13,511 nt of DNA from CAYFVR01 sp046541515 (lineage in GTDB: Bacteria > Desulfobacterota > Desulfobacteria > Desulfobacterales > Desulfococcaceae): assembly GCA_046541515.1 (NCBI GenBank), contig JBKHDD010000134.1, forward strand, positions 1-13,511, in the 5' to 3' direction. Numbering within the stretch: position 1 is the first letter of the stretch; each line of letters opens with the position of its first letter. Shown here in pieces: positions 1-8,609 of this stretch. A model generated the notes under the pieces. The model did no database searches. It was not told the DNA's origin and saw only the letters and a list, made by a program, of their open reading frames with translations. The position numbers and the translations under genes are program-made.

Positions 1-601
1 CCCTTTTTGCGGTGGCGGCGATGTTGGTCGTTTTTTTTCCTGAATTTGGTTTTTTAGGCCCACGGAGGGGAAAATCCACGACGAACCGGTCAAGCGGACC
101 GGCCGGTTTTCCGCTTTCTTCCGGCCTTTCTTCCAATTTATCCTGCCGAGATACCGCAGAAGCGTTCCTTCCCCGTCTCCCCCGGCCAGGCTCGCAGTCC
201 CCGCACGAACCGGGCCGAATCCATCGGGAATCTGGCGGCGGCAAAAAGCCGGTCGGTTCGACGGCCTTTCCGCCGGGGCGATCGCCCATGGCCTGGGTGG
301 GCCGGGCCGGTTTCCGAGAGGTCTGGGAAATGAAGCGTCCGCGCCTCTTCGATTCGGAGTTGGGTTAGGATTTGGTTAGGGCCCGCCCTCCGTCTTTCCG
401 ATGGGAAACAAGTGTTGTAAAAGGATGAGAAAAGAGAAGTCGTTGCCCGCCTTTTGGGGATTTGTCTTTTTAGGTCTCCACCCCCCGGACGTTTTTCGCG
501 GGCTGTTCGCGGCGACGCCGAATGAGCGGTATGCGGTTTTCCCGAACGGCGCCGCAGTGCGGGTTTCCGATTTCGATCCTTTCTCGAATGGGGGATTCGT
601 C
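1..601. other. Gene-poor leader region upstream of the hybrid kinase
   Basis: No reading frame here looks like a real protein. The longest frames (12-368 + and the 5' extension of the kinase frame from the ATG at 401) are proline/arginine/glycine-rich translations of GC-rich DNA with no recognisable domain, and the ATG at 401 lacks a ribosome-binding site. An imperfect hairpin is visible at 92-116 (AAGCGGA and TCCGCTT around a CCGGCCGG-containing loop) followed by a weak T/C-rich stretch. It could be the terminator of a gene to the left of the window, but the T-tract is poor. The kinase promoter should lie in this region, but I see no convincing -35/-10 pair. Confidence 0.5.
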
Positions 602-3600
602 ATGACGCCATTTATTTCTTTCAGCCCGAGGAAAGCGTCGTTGGAGCGGCCTTCGGGCAAGCTTTTCGAGCCGGTCCGGCGGGGCGGGGCCGTGGCGGGG
701 CCGGTTCGCTCGCTTCTTTCCGACCGGATGCTGGAATGGATTCATCAAGCGATTTCGGGCGAGGCCGTGGGGATTTTCTCGATCCGGTTCACCGCCGTGC
801 GCAAACTTTCCGGGGAGCGCGGCCCGGCGGAAACGGCCGAGCTGCTGGAAACGATTCTGGCGGCCATCCCGGCGGCGCTGGAGACCGCCTTCCCCGGCCG
901 CTCCGGATACCCGGCGGAAATCGCCAGTCCCGACGAATGTTTCGCCGCCGCGGGCCTGCGGGGGATCGGGGCGGATCGGTTGGGCGAGGGGACCGCCGTG
1001 TTCCGCCGGGAACTGGAACGGCGGCTGACTTCCGAATTCTTCGAAGAGGAAGCCCCGCCTCTTCGCGTTGGTTGCGGCGTGGTTTCGCCCGCCTCCGACG
1101 TGGGTTTTTTCCCCGCCCTGTATGAAGCGCTGGCCGACGCCCGGACGGTGGACGTTGCGGCCCGCGCCCCCTTCCCGGACAGCCGTCTCGGCGAAAATTT
1201 TCGCGATTTGCTGGATGGAGATCGGCTGGAAAGCGTATTTCAGCCCATCGTCCAGCTTTCCAGCGGCCGCATTCATGGATGGGAAGCCTTTGTGCGCGGT
1301 CCCCGGGAAAGCCCATTTCATCGCCCGGGCGCCCTCTTCGCCTTCGCGGAGGAAACCGGTCAGGTCTGGACGCTGGACCGGGCCTGCCGCCGGGCCGCCG
1401 TCCGCGATTTCGGCGAGTTTTCCGGCGACAAGCGACTCTTCCTGAACGTCCACCTCCACTCCTTTTCCGATCCCGGCCTCATCGAAGAACTGGCCCCGGC
1501 CGCCGGCCAATTGCCCGGTTTGGACCCGGCCCATGTGGTGCTGGAATTTTCCGAACGGTTCGATACCGTGGACCGGGAGCTTTTCCTGCGGAATCTGGAC
1601 CGCTACCGGGATCGCGGCTACCGCGTCGCCATCGACGATTTTAGCCGCTCCACCCTCCGTTTCATCTCCGAAATCCGGCCCGACTACGTCAAGCTGGACC
1701 CGTCCCTGATCCGGGGGCTTGGCCACGACCCGGTCCGCCGGGCCATGGTGGAGGGCATGGCGGCGTTGTCGGAGCGCATCGGCGCCCGGGTCACGGCGGT
1801 GGGAATCGAAACCGAAACCGAATTCCGCGCCCTGGCGGAGGCCGGCGTTCGCTACGGCCAAGGCCATTTCATCCACCGGCCGGAACGGCCCCGGCTCGAA
1901 AAAGAAATGCGGCTTCCCTCTCAACTTCGGCTGGAATGGGGCGAGGCGGCCCGGCGGGAGGCCACGCCCATTCGGGATTTGGCGGAATCCGCTCTGCAAG
2001 TGACGCCGGACACCGCAGTGGCCCGCGTGAAGGAAATGCTGGAGGAGCGACCGCCCCTGAGCAGCGTGATTGTGGCCGAAGCGGGGCGGGTGCGCGGCCT
2101 GGTCATGAGCCACCACATGGACCGGCAGTTGGGCACCCAATACGGCGTCGCCCTGTATTCCAAGCGGCCCGTTTCCCTGCTCATGGACGCAGAGCCCCTG
2201 GTTTTCAGCGCGGACCAGCCCCTGGGCGAAGCGGCCCAGGCGGCCATCAACCGGGAGGGCGACCGGGTCTACGACGACGTGGTGATCGTGGAGGACGGCG
2301 CCATCCTGGGAACGGTCTCCGTGCAGCGGATGCTGGAAACCCTGGCCCGCCACGAAATCCGGGCGCGGAAGGACGCCGAGGCGGCCACCCGGGCCAAGAG
2401 CGCGTTCCTGGCCAACATGAGCCACGACATCCGCACGCCCATGAACGCCATCCTCGGCATGGCCGACCTGCTGTGGGACTCCTCCCTCACCGACGAACAG
2501 CGGAAGTTTGTTCGCGTGTTTCGCAACGCGGGAGAAAACCTGCTGGAGCTGATCAACGACATCCTCGACCTCTCCAAGGTGGAGGCGGACCGGATCGAGC
2601 TGGAGTCGGTTCCCTTCCGGCCCCGGGAGGTGCTGGAGCGAACCTGCGAGGTGATGGCCATCAAGGCTCACGAGAAGGCGGTGGAACTGGTCGGCGTCAT
2701 CGACCCGGCCCTGCCCGCCCGGCTGGTGGGCGACCCGGGCCGTCTGCGGCAGATTCTTTCCAATCTGGTGGGCAACGCGGTCAAATTCACCCGGTCCGGC
2801 GAGATCGTGGTCCGGATGCGGCGGGTGGAAGCGCCGGAGGGCGGCAAGCCCGGCGTTTGGGTCCACGCCTCGGTGCGGGACACGGGCGTCGGGATTCCCC
2901 GGGACAAAATCGAGCGGGTTTTCGAGACCTTCGCCCAGGCCCATTCTTCCACCACCCGGGAATTCGGCGGCACCGGTCTGGGGCTGACCATCTGCAAGCG
3001 GTTGGCGGAAATGATGGACGGTCGCGTTTGGGTGGAAAGCGAACCCGGGGAGGGCAGCGATTTCCAGATTCTGATTCGGCTGGACGACGCCGGGGAAGCC
3101 CCGGAGCCGCCCCCGCTGGATCTGGCCGGAACGCGACTGATGTTGGCGATGGAAAACCGGGCGGCCCGGGAGGCCCTGGCCGAAACGCTGACCGCCTGGG
3201 GCGCGGCGGTTTTCTCCGCGGCCCGGGGGGAGGCGGTGGAAGCCGAACTGGACGGAGACAATCCGGCGGATGCGCTGCTGCTGGACCGGAATCTGGCCGA
3301 CGGCGACGGCTACGCCTGGGCCGCCCATTTGGCGGAACGTCCCGGCGTGGCGGGCCGAATCGTCATGTTGTCGCCCAGCCATCGGGTGGGCGGCGACATG
3401 GCCCGAGGGCGGGAAATCGGCGTGGCCGGAACCGTGGTCAAGCCGCCCAAAGCTTCAGACTTGGCCCGCGCCCTGGGCGCGGCCCTGGGGCGGACCGCGC
3501 CCGAAGCGGATACGGCGGCCGGCGGAAAGGCGGCCGAAGCGATCCGGCCCCTGCGGGTGTTGCTGGCGGAAGACAACGAGAACAACCGCACGCTGTTCCG

Positions 3601-4372
3601 GTTTTACCTCAAGGACTCGCCCCACGCCGTCACGATGGTGGAAAACGGCCGAGAGTGCGTGGATCGCGTCGCCGGCGGAGCGGAGGCCTTTGACCTGGTT
3701 TTCATGGACATCGACATGCCGATAATGGACGGCTACGCGGCCGCCGCGGCCATCCGTCGCTGGGAGGCGGAAAACGGAAGGCCCCCCCTTCCCATTGTGG
3801 CCCTGACGGCCCATGCCCTCAAAGGCAAACGCCAGGAAAGCCTGGACGCGGGCTGCACCGATCACCTGACCAAGCCCTTTCGACGGGAACAGTTGTTCGA
3901 GATGTTTCGCCGGTACGGCGATCCCCCCTCGGATTCCCCGCCCGATCCGACGGAGGCGGGCGCCTTGCCGGAACCGGAACGAGGGTCCGACGACGGGGTT
4001 TCCGACGGGCAGGGGACCGCCGCCAAGATCGTCGGGAGTCCGCCCCGGAGGGACGGCCCGCTGGTTCGGATTCCGGCGGAGCTGCGGGAGCTGATTCCCG
4101 GCTTCATGGAAGTGACCCGCGCCGAGATCGACCGGCTGGACGCGGCGGCGGGGGAGGGCGACTATGCCATCATCCAGCGGATGGGCCACCGGATCAAGGG
4201 CGCGGCGCTCTGCTACGGATTTGAAAGAATGGGCGACATGGCCCGCGAGATCGAAGACGCCGGACGGGACGCCCGGCCCCTGGAATCGGTTCGCGGCCTC
4301 GCGGGCCGACTACGAAATTATCTGGAAACGGTCCGTGTGGAATATGCGGCCGGGGAAGGAGAAGAACCATGA
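602..4372 (+). CDS. Hybrid histidine kinase: degenerate GGDEF-EAL-CBS-HisKA-HATPase-REC-REC-HPt
   Basis: Soluble 1256-residue phosphorelay kinase with no membrane segment, so probably cytoplasmic. Domains in order: a diverged GGDEF-like region (about 40-215) without a GGDEF motif; EAL (about 218-430); two CBS-like repeats (about 445-580); HisKA with phospho-acceptor H608 in MSHDIRTPMN; HATPase with N725, D760 in DTGVGIP and GGTGLGL near 789; a first receiver (about 843-960) with D895 and K947 but M850/E851 instead of the usual acidic pair; a complete second receiver (E990, D991, D1036, T1069, K1091); and an HPt domain with H1196 in GHRIKGAA. In the EAL domain E228, N282, E315, D345, D346, K364 and Q420 align with family metal or substrate positions, but the motif reads EAF, and the first Glu of AEGVE is V400. 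Phosphodiesterase activity is therefore doubtful, and it may be a c-di-GMP or nucleotide sensor (inference). I chose ATG 602 because GGGGGA lies 6 nt upstream and the longer start at 401 lacks a site. The stop overlaps the next gene's ATG. Confidence 0.9.
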   Translation: MTPFISFSPRKASLERPSGKLFEPVRRGGAVAGPVRSLLSDRMLEWIHQAISGEAVGIFSIRFTAVRKLSGERGPAETAELLETILAAIPAALETAFPGRSGYPAEIASPDECFAAAGLRGIGADRLGEGTAVFRRELERRLTSEFFEEEAPPLRVGCGVVSPASDVGFFPALYEALADARTVDVAARAPFPDSRLGENFRDLLDGDRLESVFQPIVQLSSGRIHGWEAFVRGPRESPFHRPGALFAFAEETGQVWTLDRACRRAAVRDFGEFSGDKRLFLNVHLHSFSDPGLIEELAPAAGQLPGLDPAHVVLEFSERFDTVDRELFLRNLDRYRDRGYRVAIDDFSRSTLRFISEIRPDYVKLDPSLIRGLGHDPVRRAMVEGMAALSERIGARVTAVGIETETEFRALAEAGVRYGQGHFIHRPERPRLEKEMRLPSQLRLEWGEAARREATPIRDLAESALQVTPDTAVARVKEMLEERPPLSSVIVAEAGRVRGLVMSHHMDRQLGTQYGVALYSKRPVSLLMDAEPLVFSADQPLGEAAQAAINREGDRVYDDVVIVEDGAILGTVSVQRMLETLARHEIRARKDAEAATRAKSAFLANMSHDIRTPMNAILGMADLLWDSSLTDEQRKFVRVFRNAGENLLELINDILDLSKVEADRIELESVPFRPREVLERTCEVMAIKAHEKAVELVGVIDPALPARLVGDPGRLRQILSNLVGNAVKFTRSGEIVVRMRRVEAPEGGKPGVWVHASVRDTGVGIPRDKIERVFETFAQAHSSTTREFGGTGLGLTICKRLAEMMDGRVWVESEPGEGSDFQILIRLDDAGEAPEPPPLDLAGTRLMLAMENRAAREALAETLTAWGAAVFSAARGEAVEAELDGDNPADALLLDRNLADGDGYAWAAHLAERPGVAGRIVMLSPSHRVGGDMARGREIGVAGTVVKPPKASDLARALGAALGRTAPEADTAAGGKAAEAIRPLRVLLAEDNENNRTLFRFYLKDSPHAVTMVENGRECVDRVAGGAEAFDLVFMDIDMPIMDGYAAAAAIRRWEAENGRPPLPIVALTAHALKGKRQESLDAGCTDHLTKPFRREQLFEMFRRYGDPPSDSPPDPTEAGALPEPERGSDDGVSDGQGTAAKIVGSPPRRDGPLVRIPAELRELIPGFMEVTRAEIDRLDAAAGEGDYAIIQRMGHRIKGAALCYGFERMGDMAREIEDAGRDARPLESVRGLAGRLRNYLETVRVEYAAGEGEEP

Positions 4373-5187
4373 ACATCTTGGGATGGATTCGCCGAGGTTT
4401 GCCGGGAATAATGGCAGTTTGTTTGGTGTTGGGAACCCTGATGGTTTCCGCAACGGAGGCCGCGCCGCCGCTTCGGGTGGGTACCGATGAATGGCCCCCC
4501 TACGAATACACCGGCCCGGACGGGACGGTGACCGGATTCAGCACCGACGTGGTGCGGGCGGTGATGGACGAGCTGGGGATGGCCTATGGCGAAATTCAGG
4601 TGCTGCCCTGGGCCCGGGCGGAGGCCATGGCCTTTTCCGGCGAGCTGGACGTGCTGTTCAGCGCCAGCCACAGCGACAGGCGGCTGGAACACTGCTATTT
4701 TCCCGATGAGCCGCTGATCGAATCGCCCAACGTCCTGTTCATCCGGGCGGAGGACAAGGATCGTTTGAGATTTGACGCCCTGGCGGACCTCCGGGGCCAC
4801 ACCGTGGGCATCGTTCGGGATTACGCCTACACGCCGGAGTTCCTGGATTTCGTGAAGGCGAACGTGGACCACAGCGTGGCCCTGGACGACGCCTCCAATT
4901 TCAAGCTGCTGTCCCGGGGTCGGGTGGATTACATTCCGGCGGATCTGGGCAACGGGCTGGCCATGATCGACCAGATGGGTCTTGCGGGCAAAATCATTCC
5001 GCTGCGGAACCATCCGATCAAGACCTCCGGAATTTACGCCATGTTCAGCAAGAAAACCGTCAAGCCGCCGACGGTCCGCCAGTTTTCCAAGGCGCTGGCC
5101 GAATTTCGGAAAACCCCCGAATATCAGCGCCTCTACGACCGCTATTTCGGCGACCGCCGCGTGGGAGCGGGGCCGGCCGCCGAATAG
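4369..5187 (+). CDS. Periplasmic solute-binding protein, family 3 (SBP_bac_3)
   Basis: 272 residues. A Sec signal peptide is clear: basic start (WIRRG), hydrophobic core about 11-26, and likely cleavage after A31 in SATEA-A. The mature part starts with LRVGTDEWPPYEY, the typical opening of amino-acid-type family 3 binding proteins, followed by GFSTDVVRAVMDELG, the DVLFSASHSDRR segment, DLRGHTVGIVRDYAY and a C-terminal TPEYQRLYDRYFG, which together cover the two-lobed fold at normal length. There is no lipobox, so it is soluble in the periplasm. Its ATG overlaps the kinase stop (ATGA, 4369-4372), so the two are very probably co-translated. No ABC permease or ATPase gene follows. A sensory role linked to the kinase is possible, but the kinase has no periplasmic or membrane part, so a direct link is not shown. 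The ligand cannot be told from sequence. Confidence 0.87.
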   Translation: MNILGWIRRGLPGIMAVCLVLGTLMVSATEAAPPLRVGTDEWPPYEYTGPDGTVTGFSTDVVRAVMDELGMAYGEIQVLPWARAEAMAFSGELDVLFSASHSDRRLEHCYFPDEPLIESPNVLFIRAEDKDRLRFDALADLRGHTVGIVRDYAYTPEFLDFVKANVDHSVALDDASNFKLLSRGRVDYIPADLGNGLAMIDQMGLAGKIIPLRNHPIKTSGIYAMFSKKTVKPPTVRQFSKALAEFRKTPEYQRLYDRYFGDRRVGAGPAAE

Positions 5188-5208
5188 CCTAAACCGAAGG
5201 GCCGGGCG

Positions 5209-5589
5209 TTATCCGGCGGGTTCCGCCGGGAGCAACTTTTGAACCGTGGCCACCAGCTGATCGGGGCGAAAAGGCTTGACGATCCAGCCCGACGCCCCGG
5301 CGTTTCGGGCCTCCTTTTTGAGGCCCGCGTCCGACTCCGTGGTCAGCAATAAAATGGGCGTTTTGCCGTAGCCGCCCAGCTCGCGGAGTTCCCGGACCAG
5401 TTGAATGCCGTTCATTTTGGGCATATCCAGGTCGGTGATGACCAGGTCAAACGGCTTCTCCCGCGCTTTTTCCAAGGCTTCCGCGCCGTCGGCGGCTTCC
5501 GTCACCGAAAAACCTTCCCGTTTCAAGGAAAACGCCACCATCTGCCGAATGCTTTCGGAATCGTCGGCGGCCAATATTTCAATCGTCAT
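5209..5589 (-). CDS. CheY-like single-domain response regulator
   Basis: 126 residues, receiver domain only, with no output domain. The phosphorylation site is complete: D9/D10 acidic pair, phospho-acceptor D53 in ITDLDMP, T83 and K105 in IVKPF, at spacings matching E. coli CheY minus four. It would act by phosphorylation-dependent binding to a partner such as a flagellar motor, pilus or kinase system. The ATG at 5589 was chosen over an upstream in-frame start at 5691 because AAGGAG lies 9 nt before it and the receiver fold begins right there (MTIEILAADDS). It converges on the solute-binding protein gene with only 21 bp between the stops, and no che, fli or pil gene is in view. The HPt domain of the nearby hybrid kinase is a candidate phosphodonor, by proximity only. 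Confidence 0.9.
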   Translation of the reverse strand: MTIEILAADDSESIRQMVAFSLKREGFSVTEAADGAEALEKAREKPFDLVITDLDMPKMNGIQLVRELRELGGYGKTPILLLTTESDAGLKKEARNAGASGWIVKPFRPDQLVATVQKLLPAEPAG

Positions 5590-5810
5590 GCGGTCTTTCT
5601 CCTTCTTCCTTTTTTCATTTGGCCCCGCGCCCCATTCCCTCTCTATTCCTCCCTCGGTCCACGAAAGGCATGGGGGCGACCGATTGTCCATTCACTCAAT
5701 CGGAAGCAATTGTCAAAATAATTGCCGCCTTTTCACAAAACGCCAACAAAAGCGGTGCATTTTTTGCCATTTCACCCGTTTTTCCGCAATTTATCGAAAC
5801 CCAAACCCGA

Positions 5811-5839
5811 TTCAAATCAAATTTTAATATTTCCATAAT
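5811..5839 (+). promoter_or_regulatory. Candidate sigma70-type promoter for the DUF3141 gene
   Basis: In the AT-richer divergent spacer between the CheY-like and DUF3141 genes, TTCAAA (5811-5816, 4 of 6 to TTGACA) is followed after 17 bp by CATAAT (5834-5839, 5 of 6 to TATAAT). Predicted transcription would start near 5846 and leave a leader of about 118 nt before the ATG at 5964. The match was found by eye. The region is AT-rich enough that chance matches are possible. Confidence 0.35.
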
Positions 5840-5963
5840 AGCATCTCCCCCGCCATCGCCACCGCTTTCCGGCCCATGGTCGCCGGTCCACGGCGCGACT
5901 TATCCCGGCCGGCGGGACATCCAGCCGTTGCATCCAACCGAATCCAAAAGGGGAGCCATCGCC

Positions 5964-8291
5964 ATGCCCAACGCCGCCACGCCCAACGCCCATTCGCCTG
6001 CGGACCTGATCGCCCGGTCCTGGCAATTTTGGGAAACCACCGCGAACCGGGCCTTGACGCTCGGGGACCACATGCGGGAGACCGGTTTCCGGTATCTGGA
6101 ATCCCTCGCCGCCCAGCCGCCCGAAGCCGATCTTCCCGATTGGGGCGATCTGGTCAAGGACGCTTGGGAATACGCCATGGACGTTCCCGGCCGAGCCGTC
6201 CTTTTCGCCGACATCCTGCGCAAGCGGGGCAACCATTTCCTGGACATCGTGCAGAACGGCCAGCCGCCGGTGCTCACCTTCGACTATCGGATCATCATGG
6301 ACGGCCGCGGCCTGGAGCGGCCCGTGAACCACGACCTCGCCATGATTCTGCCCCAAAACGGCGAAACCCTGGACATGGAAAAGCGGCCGGTGGTGGTGAT
6401 CGATCCCCGGGCGGGCCACGGGCCGGGCATTGGCGGCTCCAAGCAGGATTCCGAAATCGGCATGGCCCTGCGCCAGGGCCACCCGGTCTATTTTATCCTC
6501 TTTTATCCGGACCCGGAGCCGGGCCAGACCTACGCCGACGTGAAGGCCGCCCAGACCCGATTCGTGGAGGCGGTCCGCGAACGCCATCCCAAGGCCCCGG
6601 AGCCGGCGGTCATCGGCAACTGCCAGGCCGCGTGGGCCGTGGCGCTGCTGTCCGCCGACCGGCCGGACGTGACCGGCCCCCTGGTCCTGAACGGCTCGCC
6701 GCTGTCCTACTGGGCCGGGGTGGACGGCAAAAATCCCATGCGCTACCGGGGCGGCCTGCTGGGCGGCATCTGGCTCACGAGCCTGTTGTGCGACCTGGGC
6801 AACGGCAAGTTCGACGGGGCCAACCTGGTGATGAACTTCGAAAACCTGAATCCCGCCAACACCCTCTGGACCAAGCAGTACAACGTCTGGGCCAACGTGG
6901 ACGGCGAAGAAACGCGCTACCTGAACTTCGAAAAATGGTGGAATTCCTACTTCATGATGAACAGCGAAGAGATCCATTTCATCGTGAAGGACCTGTTCAT
7001 GGGCAACCGGCTGGAGCGGGGGATCGTGGAGCTGGACGAGGGCAGGAAAATCGACCTGAAAAACCTCCGGGACCCGGTCATGGTCTTCGCCTCCTCCGGC
7101 GACAACATCACGCCGCCCCAGCAGGCCCTGAACTGGATCGCCAAGGTCTACGGCACGGTGGACGAAATCAAGCGTTGCCGGCAGGTCATCATTTACCGGG
7201 TGCACCCCACCGTCGGCCATTTGGGGATTTTCGTTTCCGGAAAGGTGGCCCGGAAGGAGCACAAGGAGATCATCGAGAACATCGACAACATGGACTACCT
7301 GCCGCCGGGGCTTTACGAACTGGTGATCCGGGAGGAAAAGAAGACCCTGGCGGAGAACGGGGAGGAGATCGTTCTGACCGACTACATCGCCAAATTCCAG
7401 GAGCGGGAAATGGCCGACATCCTGGCCGCGGACGACGGCTTCGAGGACGAGGAAGATTTCGTGACGGTGGGCCTGGTCTCGGAGGCCAACGACCGGATGT
7501 ACCGGCTGTTTTTCGCGCCGTGGGTGAAGCTCTCCGTCAACGAACTCTTGGCCGAAGACCTCAAATGGCTCCATCCCATGCGGGCCTCCCGCTACGGCTT
7601 CAGCGACTGGAACCCGCTCATGGCCCCGATCCGGCTGATGGCCCCGGCGGTGCGGGAGAACTGGAAGCCCGCCTCTCCGGCCAACCGGTTTCGCCAGGCC
7701 GAAAAGCGGGTCTCCGACGCCATCGTCGGCGGATTGAACGCCTGGCGGGATATGCGGGACGCGGCCGACGAATTTCTGTTCAAGACGGTGTACGGCAATC
7801 CCGCCTGGTCCCTGGTCTTCCCGGAGGCGAACCGCTCGGAAACCGAGGCGGACGGCGCGGCGGCCGAAATCGCGGCCCGCGCCGAAGCCGCCACCGCGGC
7901 GGACCGGGACGAATGGATGGACAAAATCAACAAGGGCGGCATTCCGGCGGGCATCGTCCGGGCCATCGTCTGGATGGCCGGGGCCGACCGGGAGTTCGAC
8001 GAGCGGGAGTTCTCGGAGGCCGGCCGGATCGTCCGAGAGAGCGAACGGTTCGCCGACATGTCCCTGGACGCCTTCAAGGAAATGGCCAAGGAGCAGGCCC
8101 GCATTCTGCAGGTGGACCCGGAAAAAGCCCGCAACGCCCTGCGCCGCCTGCTGCCCCGGGCGGAGCACCGGCGGGAGGCCTTCGAGATCGCCGAAAAGAT
8201 CGCCATGGCCGACCTGGTTCTGGTGGAGGAGGAGAAGAAGGCGCTGAAAACCCTTCGGGAGATTCTGCAGCTGGAACCGGCGGCGGCGTAA
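5964..8291 (+). CDS. DUF3141 protein: PHA-synthase-like alpha/beta hydrolase with TerB-like tail
   Basis: 775 residues. The first two thirds are a DUF3141-type alpha/beta-hydrolase fold resembling class III polyhydroxyalkanoate synthases. The nucleophile-elbow motif is GNCQA with C220, and D380 (SSGDNITPP) and H419 (TVGHLGIF) sit where the other two triad residues belong. Canonical PhaC proteins have G-x-C-x-G, so the last Gly is Ala here. The C-terminal region from about residue 655 (GIPAGIVRAIVWMAGADREFDEREF onward) is helical and TerB-like, with the acidic ADREFDERE turn usual in that fold. The substrate is not known to me. Polymer or acyl-thioester chemistry is an inference from the triad. 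ATG 5964 has AAGGGGAG about 8 nt upstream; the frame runs open a further 115 codons upstream, but that part is low-complexity spacer. No other PHA gene (phaE, phaA, phaB, phasin) is nearby. The gene appears monocistronic and ends at a strong terminator. Confidence 0.85.
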   Translation: MPNAATPNAHSPADLIARSWQFWETTANRALTLGDHMRETGFRYLESLAAQPPEADLPDWGDLVKDAWEYAMDVPGRAVLFADILRKRGNHFLDIVQNGQPPVLTFDYRIIMDGRGLERPVNHDLAMILPQNGETLDMEKRPVVVIDPRAGHGPGIGGSKQDSEIGMALRQGHPVYFILFYPDPEPGQTYADVKAAQTRFVEAVRERHPKAPEPAVIGNCQAAWAVALLSADRPDVTGPLVLNGSPLSYWAGVDGKNPMRYRGGLLGGIWLTSLLCDLGNGKFDGANLVMNFENLNPANTLWTKQYNVWANVDGEETRYLNFEKWWNSYFMMNSEEIHFIVKDLFMGNRLERGIVELDEGRKIDLKNLRDPVMVFASSGDNITPPQQALNWIAKVYGTVDEIKRCRQVIIYRVHPTVGHLGIFVSGKVARKEHKEIIENIDNMDYLPPGLYELVIREEKKTLAENGEEIVLTDYIAKFQEREMADILAADDGFEDEEDFVTVGLVSEANDRMYRLFFAPWVKLSVNELLAEDLKWLHPMRASRYGFSDWNPLMAPIRLMAPAVRENWKPASPANRFRQAEKRVSDAIVGGLNAWRDMRDAADEFLFKTVYGNPAWSLVFPEANRSETEADGAAAEIAARAEAATAADRDEWMDKINKGGIPAGIVRAIVWMAGADREFDEREFSEAGRIVRESERFADMSLDAFKEMAKEQARILQVDPEKARNALRRLLPRAEHRREAFEIAEKIAMADLVLVEEEKKALKTLREILQLEPAAA

Positions 8292-8318
8292 AGCAATTTG
8301 CGGAATTTTTCATGTCGG

Positions 8319-8361
8319 CCCTGGGAGCGGCGAGTTGGCCTCGTCGCTCCCAGGGCGTTTT
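8319..8361 (+). terminator. Strong intrinsic terminator after the DUF3141 gene
   Basis: A 16-bp stem, with arms 8319-8334 and 8340-8355 and a single G-T wobble, closes a 5-nt loop (TTGGC). It is followed by CG and TTTT (8358-8361). It starts 27 nt after the TAA at 8289-8291. It should end the DUF3141 transcript and make the downstream channel gene an independent unit. Confidence 0.85.
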
Positions 8362-8609
8362 CCCATACGGGGCGACGAGGACAACCCGTCGCTTCCGGAA
8401 CCGATGGGTCGGGTGCCGGCGGCTTGGCCCATCGCCGAAGTCGGCATCGTTTCGCGGGGGCGGACCGACGGCGCTTTTTTCCGTCCGTCCCGTGACGCGC
8501 AACCTTGGCGCAAGGGGGCGGCCTTCCATCCGCCGGGGGCCGCCCTCGCCGTTGCCGAAGCGGCCCATCCCCGGCCTTCACCCCCGCCCCCGCCGGAAAT
8601 TTCTCCCCC
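8362..8609. other. Non-coding GC-rich spacer before the channel gene
   Basis: Between the terminator and the channel start I see no credible gene. In-frame extensions of the channel upstream to a TTG at 8505 read as proline/arginine-rich spacer. The promoter of the channel gene should lie here, but no clear -35/-10 pair stands out. Confidence 0.5.

Noticed and set aside
12..368. 118-codon plus-strand frame at the left edge
   Set aside because: No ribosome-binding site, no recognisable domain, and a composition expected of non-coding GC-rich DNA.
401..601. N-terminal extension of the kinase from the ATG at 401
   Set aside because: No ribosome-binding site before 401, whereas 602 has GGGGGA at good spacing. 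The extra 67 residues look like translated spacer.
470..3382. 970-codon open frame on the minus strand opposite the kinase
   Set aside because: It is a shadow of the GC-rich kinase gene: low-complexity Gly/Pro/His/Gln-rich translation with no domain, while the plus strand carries full catalytic motifs.
5817..8168. 783-codon minus-strand frame opposite the DUF3141 gene
   Set aside because: Same shadow effect; the plus-strand protein has coherent catalytic motifs and a ribosome-binding site.
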